Source: Reticulitermes lucifugus
Taxonomy: Eukaryota > Arthropoda > Insecta > Blattodea > Rhinotermitidae
DNA: 23,143 nt
NCBI GenBank assembly: GCA_026260175.1
Contig: JAKCWW010002145.1
Span: 12,303-35,445, forward strand
Direction of reading: 5' to 3'
Below are positions 1 through 10,000 of this stretch, in pieces (positions within the stretch are counted from its first letter, which is position 1; the number at the start of each line of letters is the position of its first letter). The position numbers and the translations under genes were made by a program. The notes beneath the pieces were generated by a model. That model saw only the letters and a program-made list of their open reading frames with translations, made no database searches and was not told the DNA's origin.

Positions 1-32
1 GCGGTTTTAATAGTGAACACTATTAAAACCGC
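1..32. repeat. Perfect 15-bp palindrome at window edge
   Basis: GCGGTTTTAATAGTG, a 2-nt AA spacer, then its exact reverse complement. It may extend beyond the left edge. A short MITE or abutted transposon ends are possible; not identified. Confidence 0.8.
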
Positions 33-1640
33 ACCATTCTTTTGTGTATGCCCTGTATAATACAATACTCTTACAAGATGGCCAAATATAAAAGCTGTAT
101 TTTAACCAGGGTTTCAAATCCCTTAGTCAGACAGCGCTCTGTTCAACACACACCTGTAGTTGTCCAAGTGAAGTTAAGACACACACATTCAACATGTCTG
201 GACACAGTTTTTTATATTTAAGGACAAGTTATGTCAGGTAATATGAATTATGTTTCTGCTGGGAGTACAGCAGGTTCCAAAGGTTTCTGCAATGACACAG
301 AAACCAATATTTGTCTTCTCTCACCCAGCTACACTGTTTTTCTAACATGATTCACATGTTGCAAATTAGACATACTGCACCTTGGCCCGAGGGTGATAAG
401 TATTAACATAACATACCATGAGCAACAGTTCTACACCGTCTACTACAAGCTCTATGGCAAAGGAAAACAGCAAACTGTGAGTGGGGGGCGGGCCAAGATT
501 GTGGTACTGCCACGTCACGGAAGCAGGAACAAACTATCCTCTGATAATGAACGTGTTTATAAACGACCTGTTTAGCACTGTGATCAAATCCAAAATGATC
601 ACAACACAGCAGATGCTGGTAGCAAATTTCTACCCACACCTAGTGTAAATCCACCTGTCTGTACCTTATCCCTTCAGTAACCCCTGCCTTTTAACACAAA
701 TTACAGCAAAAAATCTGTGAAAAGCTATAATAAACATAAAAAATACATTAATTTTTGTGAGGAGTGTGGCAGTAATGTCTTCTGAATTCACATTAAAACA
801 GTTCACACATGTGGTAACCACATTATAAAAGTATCCCAACTTAACTATTCTACTCCAATATATAAAGACAATAACTGTGCAGATTGTAAAAATGTGAAGT
901 ATGGTTATAAACTAGGCAGTTTCAGATTTATGGATCCCAGATGAAGAAACAGTCTAGTTACAGAAGTAGTTTTCATAAATCTGAATAGATGACTCCAGTG
1001 GTGGTAACAGCACATTACATACACAAAACTACACAAGGTAGCAAGTTCAGACACAACACTGTGTAAATCTATGCATCATGGAAAACCCTGCTAGGTTTAC
1101 ACACATATCAAAACAGATTGTGCTGGGTTCATTAACTCTTTCACTGGCCTAAAACGTTGCCATATAGTGTGATGTAACAAGCCGCAGATAACGAAACATA
1201 TATGCATTCTAAGGGAAGTTTCAAAGTACGAACCTAAACACCTTATCTACACTGATTACAACTAAGAATTAATAGAATGCTAACATCATCTCTCCCCTCA
1301 TCACATACCACAAAAGGCTTTAAAACAAAACAAACCTGTATCGACTGCATCACCTTCCCTGATCTCTTGTTCATTACACTTCGACGACACTGAATCACCA
1401 ACCGAATAAGCCGGGAATAAAGACATCCTGCCAAGTGTCAATAGTACGTATGTTCTCAATTTGAATCGTCGCTATCGTTCCATATATATATATTGCATTT
1501 ATCTTGAACCAAAATTAAACCGTTGCTTGCCTGCTATATTATGTTAACGCATCTGTCACCTCTCTCCCAGATTAACAAAATTCTCTCTTAACCTCTCATT
1601 TGTAACACGCACAACTCACCACGCCACAGAACAGCCGCTA
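33..1640. other. Upstream region, no recognised gene
   Basis: AT-rich sequence with no recognised gene. One patch, about 400-560, is more GC-rich and open in several frames. From ATG 418 it reads 19 codons (Ser/Thr-rich, starting MSNSSTPSTTSSMAKENS) up to a consensus-like donor GTGAGT at 477, so it could be a small exon, but nothing joins to it. Confidence 0.3.
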
Positions 1641-2430
1641 CATAACCATGTTCGACTACAGTACTGCCAACGTGAGTGCACGGGGCGCGACCACTGAACG
1701 CGAGTAATCCGTGGTTCCTTCCACGACGTTTCGCTCGTTGTCCGTTTATGGCGCTAATAGTTTGCAGGAGGTTAGCTGGTTTGCTTCCACGTAACATCAC
1801 ACTCCCTCCATACAGATCTGTGGTTAAGACGTCAGGCTAGTCGCTGTCTGTTTCAGCGTCGGCGGTTCCCTTGCATGTCACGTTACTCTCTGTGCTTGTT
1901 TGAGGGGCTTAGGTTAGACATCAGGGTAGTATCTCCCTGTTTCAACGCGTGCTGCAGCCCTTCCCACATGTAAAAAGCATTTCTCAGTCCATACAACCGG
2001 AGGCAGGACAACATTTACTATCTCGCCGAGTATACGTTCGCGATGAAATGCTAGACGGGGAACGTCGACATATTCACGAAATTCGTCCAGGTCATTGGGA
2101 CCGCCGATTGGAGCCACACATACCACATCAACGCGAGCGATGCTTCCATACAACTCCTTCCATCACTGCAACACATTTCACGTTAAACCCCCTTACATCA
2201 TGCGCCACGACAGTGCTTGTGCAGTGTTTCTAGCAGTCGATTATATGCCTCGCATGTCACGCATTGCTACTTTCACGTATGCCGTGCTCCTTACTGTCGC
2301 GCGCTTATGTTGGCAGTAGTGTAGTCCCATATTCCTGCATAGACGCAACGAAAGAATTCACTGTCAGCAACAGTGCGCGAAGTTTTATTATAATTGCAAT
2401 AAAATCAGCGTTCACTCTTAGTGCTTAATG
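1640..2430. promoter_or_regulatory. CpG-rich stretch, candidate promoter or first exon
   Basis: CpG dinucleotides are clearly denser here than almost anywhere else in the window (for example around 1685-1745, 2025-2100 and 2255-2300). In a genome depleted of CpG by germline methylation this marks an unmethylated promoter or an old GC-rich insertion. Open frames exist on both strands: 1588-1797 (-) from an ATG, then about 240-285 nt overlapping at 1914-2233. I recognise no protein in them. It may be the promoter of a leftward gene outside the window, or a distal promoter of MOCS1. Confidence 0.3.
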
Positions 2431-3820
2431 TGCTCGTAAAGCGAGCTACACAAAAACCTAATTTTTAGCAAACACGTGCAATACAATTTTAACACAGTTC
2501 AGCTACAGATTAAAAAAAAAAATTAAACTTTGATCTTGCGTACAGAGAGGAGGTAAATTTACAATTTCTGCCATCACTTATTGCTGTATGAACAGTTGAC
2601 ATGTGTCGATCTTTAGAACTGGCCACCGTCAGGTCATTAATATATGAAAAACATGTAAAGGAATTTATTCAAGTTTTTAAAAATTTAAAATTACAAAATT
2701 CGTAATCTACACTTTGCTAATCTCTTCGAAGCCGAATTAGATCTCGTTCCTTGTACATGCGTCAGGTATTGTCGTTTTGTATTGAATTATATTATGTTGC
2801 GCAGTATGCACAATTATACAGTGTGTAAATGTCTTAATAGCAATTATTATTCTGTAACTAACATTTTTAAAATATGTTTATTTATGTCTCTCAGGAGGTA
2901 CATTATTCTTGAGCTTATCATACATACATGTATCGTCTATTGTGTCCGAATTTCGATAGGAATTTGATGCTTTATGATGTGGAAGTTATAATATTGTATG
3001 TTAGTCATTTTTGCGGGCATTTTTATATACTTCAGTGTGTATATTGTTGTAGGCACAGTATTTATTTACATACCTAATAGGCCAGGTAGTGCGTCTAACT
3101 ACATTGTGCCTATATGATTATGATTCTCCCTCAGTAATATAGTTGCCTGTAATTAATGTAGTGTGTTTCTGTGGCAAACACAGACAGAAATGGAAACTTG
3201 CATGTTACCAATAAAACAGAGTCTGACATTACATACGCAAATAATTGTAAATACTGCACAACTTGACACACACTCAATACAAAAAGCCGATGTGTGTAAA
3301 ATACCAATTATAAATTGAATGAAGAAATTAGTAATGCAAAGAGAATTAATTTTATGTTTTGGGATTTCACCAATTATAATAACTCCTGTACGTGTTTTTG
3401 TTACGTTAATGACCCAATGATAACCAACTTTCACGGCCGAAACATGATAACTTTATCATATACAGTGATAAATATGTTTCCGTGAATAAGTCACTCTATA
3501 GAATAGCTGCGATATGCAAAACACAATGTAATGTCATACTCCAACATTACAATTGCCTTGTTACAATCTTAGTATGTTGAACGTCCATACCACGGATTAC
3601 CAAAGTAGTGGTTATGAACTGTAATCCATGATGTAGAACAAGTAACCTAGAACAATGAGGACAATCCCGCAGGCAGTCACATTGTTAAAAACAAAACAAA
3701 TGCAATGCCATGTTTTGTAACTTAAAAAAATAGAAAGAGGCTGTTACACAACTTATAATAGGATCTTATCAGTTCGTCACGCAACATGTAGTAAGCGTTA
3801 ACAAAAAAGAATGATGTAGC
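2430..3820. other. AT-rich upstream region without genes
   Basis: No recognisable coding sequence. It contains A/T runs and one imperfect hairpin at 3431-3485: TCACGG...AAACAT pairs with ATGTTTCCGTGA. Confidence 0.5.
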
Positions 3821-4020
3821 TGACGCGTAACAAGTTTGACGTTGGCGCTAATTCAGTCAGCATGCACTAAATGTATTTACGATTTTGTTGTGCGTATATT
3901 GAACATGTATCGTGCAAAACTGAGAAATCTACTTTCGCACAGAAGATGGATTTCATCTGATGGATTAGTGGTAGTTAGTGATAAATGTGCACGTAAAATT
4001 CGTTCTCAATAGTCCCCTCG
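3790..4020 (+). promoter_or_regulatory. Likely MOCS1 promoter-proximal region
   Basis: A small patch with several CpGs (around 3822-3850, 3890-3945 and 3990-4020) surrounding the putative first exon, flanked by CpG-poor DNA. No convincing TATA box at the right distance. Inferred only from base composition and position. Confidence 0.35.
3905..3970 (+). CDS. MOCS1: MOCS1 exon 1, putative mitochondrial presequence
   Basis: Putative first coding exon. The ATG at 3905 is the first in-frame Met after a stop at 3821-3823. It encodes about 22 residues starting [18 protein letters not shown], rich in Arg/Lys with no acidic residue in the first 18, as expected for a mitochondrial targeting presequence. 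Exon 2 starts in phase 0, so exon 1 must end on a codon boundary. Two in-frame donors fit: GTAGTT at 3971, or GTTAGT at 3974, which adds one Val. The better-looking GTAAAA at about 3992 gives the wrong phase. The surrounding DNA is richer in CpG than the introns, fitting a promoter-proximal exon. N-termini of MOCS1 are poorly conserved, so a different upstream exon cannot be excluded. Confidence 0.5.
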
Positions 4021-7000
4021 AGGGCAAGGGGTTAACATTTGTAAAGGGGTGTGACATTAAAAGCACGCCTTTACATTTGCTGGGGAATTTATGGAAATCA
4101 AAAGTAAAGCAATTTTAATTGTGTGCCCCTCTGACTCAGCAGTTTGTGTCAATACAAAGTATAGATATGTGTAATGGCCAACTAAATGTACAATTCTTGT
4201 CTCTTTATTTTTACCTTAATTTATTTTACAGGCAAAGCTGCCAAAGGAGCATAGTATTTTACAAGAAGCTGAAAAGGCAAATGGGCAATCAGTTGTGCTT
4301 ACTGACACATTTGGTCGACATCATACTTACTTGCGCATATCACTCACAGAACGCTGCAACCTGAGATGCAAGTAGCATAACTGTTGTTGTAATGGGAAAA
4401 ATATGACAGCTATTTCATGTCATCACTTATGTTTTAAAAAATAATTCTGCTTTGTTAATGCAATTTAAAGACATCACATTGCAGTACTACATCAGATGTT
4501 TGTACATTAAGTTTAAATTATTCTTCTAGGTCAGTATTGTATGCCAGCTGAGGGAGTAAAACTTACAGCTCAGCAAAATCTCCTGACAACTGATGAGGTC
4601 ATTCATCTAGCAGAACTGTTTGTAAAACAAGGGGTAACCAAAATCCGCTTAACTGGAGGAGAACCGACAATTCGGAAAGACCTTTGTGACATTATTGGTA
4701 TACACACACTCTTCGAATAATATGTCGTGCATTAACTTTTGGAAATGTACATTCCTTGAATTGCTAGTAGCAGCTGTACAGCAGTATGCTTACTTAAAAA
4801 ATTCATTGGAAGATTCATGTATTCTGGGATATGATGTTGTGTTGATTGGTACCAGTCTTCAAAGACACTTCATGTGGTTGCTGACACCTTTGAACTGTAC
4901 TATCTATAAGCACATGTTAACATGAAACAAAGAAGCTTAGAATAGTCACCCTAAAAGAACACAGAGTGACAGTGTTGAAAAAGGAAGTGCGGAAGACAGG
5001 ATTTAGACCCAAGAGGGATAATGTGATGGAAAAAAGTTATAATAAGTCATAATATTTAGTCCTTGTAAAACATTGTTAGAGTGATCAAATCAAGGGTGTG
5101 ATCAATGAGGAAGGTATAATGCATGGGTGAAGATGAGAAATGCACATGGCAGGTTCTTGTGAACACAATAATAAACCTTTGGGTAATTTGACTAGCTCAG
5201 CAATTTTTATCTTCAAAAGTAGATGAACTCCACGAAATTACTCAGTTAAAGTCATCAGTTATGTATATTGGCTAATATAATTACAGTACGTTGAAAATAA
5301 TGTTGTTCGAAGCAAAGTGCTGCACTAAATTAAGTCACATCATGAATTATGTCAGTCTGTGTCTTCGCAGGAACATGCTAAAGGCAAAGTTGGACGTGTA
5401 TTAGTAAGTAAAGGATAAGGCAAACTGTATATGAAAGACCTTTAAAAATGTAGTACAGACATTTTCAACCAGAGGTCATTCTGTTGCCAAATGAATATGC
5501 ACAACACAAGGGTATAAAAAACTGTGACGATTAGTTTTGTTTTTAGTAGAAATAAATTGTTCAGGTTAATGATCACATAATGAATGTCCACCTGAACTGT
5601 ATTAATAGACTTAACTTTGACACACCAACAGACCATCTGGTAAGATGTAGGCTGTACTACCACAGATGTAGAGATCTAAAAATTGTTCACAATTCCTGAA
5701 AAAATATTCACAATACCACCTACATGTGTATAGTGCCACATTAGCATTAAACTCCCATCGAAGTCTGAAATCTTTGACTAACAGCACTTTCAGAATATCA
5801 AGTAAAGGTTTCTGTCTGTATTTCTGAAATGCTTCAGACTGAAGTTTCACTTCTGTTAGGCTGACATACGTAGACTGATACAGAATTTGGGATTAATTTT
5901 TAAATTACTAATGTAGATGTTTCAGTACAGTGTCCTTACATATTATGCCCTTCATATGCAACATTACATGCTTTTCTGCAAGTAAGCAAACAATCAGAAG
6001 AAAATTACTCTTAATTTAATGCTCTATATCAATTTTCAAACACATTTTTATATTTAAAATGATTATTTTGTAGCTGAAATGTACAGTGTTCACTAGAATT
6101 AATGCCTTATATGTGTATGGCCATGTTTACAGCATCCCTGAAGCAGCTTAAGGGTCTACAGACAGTGGCCATGACAACAAATGGTCTAGTGCTAACGCGT
6201 CAGTTGGTAGCCTTACAGCGAGCAGGGCTAGATGTTCTCAACGTCAGCCTGGACACACTCAGCCCAGCTCGTTATGAGCAAGTCACTAGGCGAAAAGGCT
6301 GGGAACGAGTAATGGCAGGAATAGACTTGGCTCTCCAGTTAGGTTACAGTCCAGTCAAGGTAAAGACTGCCTCACAGTGTTTGTTTATGAGAAAATAAAT
6401 GGCTAAATTACTTATTCCACATAACATCAGCTTGCATTCATCAGATTTTGCTCTGCATTCATGAATTTTTTCCAGGTGGCAAAATTTCAGTAACAGATGA
6501 CACAAACAAAAGCATTGCGTATGTCACATACAAAATCATTTTGTCCGCTTTCCCTGTTTATTTCTCTTTGGTGTGGTTGGTGGGTGGTAACCATAACAGA
6601 ACACTGCAATCAGAGTATGTATGCATATGACTTGTCATAACAAATAAGCAGTTTCATTATTTTGGTACAGTTTATTATACAATAAACCCAATCAAAGAAA
6701 AGGCACATTGAAGAACTTCTTTCTTGTGAGATATGAAGTTATTACAGCAGTGTTGTTGAAGATTCAAGTCTTCCAGCTTTTTACACCATGTTGACCAATA
6801 AAGTCTGTATTTACTGTCTACAGCAAAATTCCATTAATCTGACTTGAACTGGACCAGAGAGGTCCCAAATTATCAAATATTCTGGACTATCAGACAGTAC
6901 TAAGTTGTAACATGTAGTGTTTTGTTATGGCTCCTATACTTGGGATGTACAACTAATCAAAGGAGTATTCTATTTGGATGTCTCCTTCATCTGCTGGTTC

Positions 7001-10000
7001 TGTCATGAGGGTCCTCTTGTGTTTTCTGGAGTTTTTGTAGCTGAAGAAGTTGATGGAATAGGAGAGAAGGGGTCAGGAGATACCACAGTTGATGTACAGA
7101 CACTCCTGGAGGCCTTTCTGTACATGTTCCCGAGATATGCCTGTTTAATTGGTGAAGCTTTTTTCTGGTAAAAAGCAAAACTTCTGGTCTTGGGACTACT
7201 TTTCTCAAGTGCCAGCCGATCAGGACTTCTGAATTACAAGATATCGGATTAACGGAATGTTGATCTACTATCTACTAGTCACAACAGGGCAGCAACCCAG
7301 AAGACCTGAATCTTGAACTTCTTTCTTGGTTAATAGGAATATACTCATAAGACTGTCATTATGAGTATGCAACGTGACTGACACACAAAATTTGTGAGAT
7401 CAGAGTGACAAGTGCCACTTCTGAAATACAGTAACCAATAATAATCATAGCAACCACAAACCAGAGTCATACTTAATACTGTTACGTTCTTCATCAAGCT
7501 ATTTGGAACAGCTAGAGCATTCAGAATTCCAAAAATTCAAATGACACATTTAGAAACTCCATGTACTGCAGTACAGATTCTGCCTCTCCAGTGGTGTTAA
7601 GATATATGGCTGTGCAAATAATAATAATACAGAAGGTATATAAATACTTGGAAGATATTCATAAACCTTTCTTGTGTGTGTGAATTTATGCACTTGTCTT
7701 CCTGCCTTTATTTTTGTTTTGAGTATACCTTTCATTGCATTATCTAATATTAATCAAATTAGTGTCATATTAATAAGAAACACGTTACACACAAGCAAAA
7801 CCTATTTAATGTATTCAAAATTAATTATGTTTGAATGCATACATAATGAAAAATCACTACATGTACGTTCTGTTTGTTTCATCATTCTAAGATTTTAAGT
7901 CTACAAGTCTGTTAGTAATGGAAAGGCCAAGTATAGTACAGTTTTATTTCTGAAAGTGAAAAAAACTCAGGAAAAATCTCAGAATTTCTGGGATCCATAA
8001 TTTTGTGAAGAAAATGAAAAACCAATTGTAGGCATGTTTGGTTTGTGTTCTGTTACTGACATACCGAAGGCCCTTGTAATAAATTTAAATCTAAACAAGT
8101 GCTGAGAAATTACACATACTGCCTAGCATTTCTTTTCATCAAATAACAGTGAAATTTGTAAGAGCTAAATGTGATTATCAAACCTTGCCATTCATCATCT
8201 CAGAACTATTACTCTTCAGTTTCTTCCCATGCTTTTCCATCATATCAAGAGAAGAAATCATCTTAATGTAATCATAAAATCCATATTGCAATAGGTAAAC
8301 TGTGTGCTGATGCGTGGCTTCAATGACGATGAGATCTGTGACTTTGTTCAACTGACAGAAGACCGTAATCTGGATATCCGATTCATTGAATATATGCCAT
8401 TTACTGGCAATAAATGGAATGATGAGAAACTGGTGTCATACCAGGAGATGGTCCAGACTTTGAAAGCGCATTGGCCAGAATTACATACTTTACTAAATGG
8501 CCCCAATGATACATCGAAGGTAAGAATCATAGCTACTTACAAGTGAAGACAGGTTCTGCTGCCAATCCATACTTATGCATTTACAAGGGACATTTGGAAA
8601 TGATTTGGACAGGGGCTGCTGTTTCAACAAATAAAAAGCTGTAAGATAGTGCGGGTTATCATCAGATAGAGTGGTGTTAGTACATCATTTCGTCACTATA
8701 TGGTCTTAGTCGTGCATACGTGTGAAAAACAGCTGCTGTCATTACCGAGTCTAGTGGTCTAAGTGCATGGAAAACAGTCGCAAAATGGAAGGCAATTATC
8801 ACGAACAGAGATGGAGCACGTGGTTCCTGTGGAAAGAAGGCATTAAACTGTCAGATATTCATCAATCAAGACACCAAAGATTTCTTCGCAAGAGTAGTCA
8901 CAGGCTACGAATCTTGGTTGCATTATTACACACCCGAAAAGAAGAGATACTGCAATTGAAACATCCTGGATATACACAATCCAAAAAATTTCGAGCTGCT
9001 TCTGTGGGAAAGCAAATCCTCACAATTTTCTTGGACTGAAAGAGAATATTGCTAATGGACTGGCTTTCTACTGGCGTGACAATCAACAATGACGGGTACT
9101 GTGAAACACTAACAAGATTTAGGTGCAGAATCCAGCAGCAATGCAAGGGAAAATGGTCAGGCGAACTCCTGTTGCAGCATGACGATGTGCACCTGCATAC
9201 CAGTCACAAAACCTGTGAGGCATTAACATCACTGTGTTCACTGTGTTGCCTCATCCTCCCTATTCACCCGACCTGGCTCCAACTGACTATGCTCTGTTCG
9301 ACAAAGTCAAGGACGCAGTATGCAGTGAGAAATTTTCATATTGTGACTGTTGTCCATGCATTTAAACCACTAGACTCGGTAATGACAGCAGCTGTTTTTC
9401 ACAGGCATGCATGGAATGATGTACTAAGACCACACTATCCGATGATAACACACACTATCTTACAGCTTTTTATTTGCCGAAACAGCAGCCCCTGTCCAAA
9501 TCATTCCCGAATGTCCTATGTATAAACTGTAAAATTAATTAAGACTGCATCAGTTATCTCAAATTATGTGGTTCTTGTTTGTGAGATGCAACTGCTTCAT
9601 ATAATATTGTCCCCTGTTCAACTAGCATCACACCAACATATCAAACACAGAAGCATCGTTAGCTACAGCAAAGCAAATCATTTCAAGGGTTCACCTAAAC
9701 CTCAGTATTTGGCTCCTGCATTGTTTTTGCAATTCCTGCCTCCTATGGGCTGTTTTTTATTACATCCCAGTTTCATTTAAATGGGGTGCTCATGTCAACT
9801 GAGCAATTCCATATGCTTGAGAAACTTTGAATTAATTATTCTCTTTCTTGACTGCCTTTGCTGTTTCTATTTTATCTACACTTGCCTCACCATCATATAG
9901 TTTTTATGCCAGAACCATTCAGAACTGACCGTATAAAACCTAGGAGCTATAACATACCTAGACCACATACTGGATTCTGGTAAAGAAATCCACAATCAGC

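Noticed and set aside
1588..1797. Arg-rich open frame on the - strand as a mitochondrial protein first exon
   Set aside because: The N-terminus is basic and a donor-like GTTAAG follows, but I cannot match it to any family; kept only as part of the CpG-rich region.
3992..3998. Donor GTAAAA as the end of MOCS1 exon 1
   Set aside because: It would end in phase 1 while exon 2 starts in phase 0, giving a frameshift.
4119..4364. 81-residue open frame on the + strand across exon 2
   Set aside because: It is in the wrong frame: exon 2 reads [20 protein letters not shown] in another frame, and the first part lies in intron 1.
5611..5850. 79-residue open frame on the - strand in MOCS1 intron 3
   Set aside because: No recognisable family, no splice context and no codon bias; treated as chance, though an old repeat is possible.
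6102..6132. ATG at 6102 as the start of a separate MoaA fragment gene
   Set aside because: The stretch before the acceptor at 6132 is intronic; family similarity begins at 6133 in the phase set by exon 3.
9049..9525. 158-residue open frame as an intact gene
   Set aside because: It overlaps a mariner remnant in mostly the wrong frame; the transposase motifs are spread over several frames and the end lies in the inverted arm.
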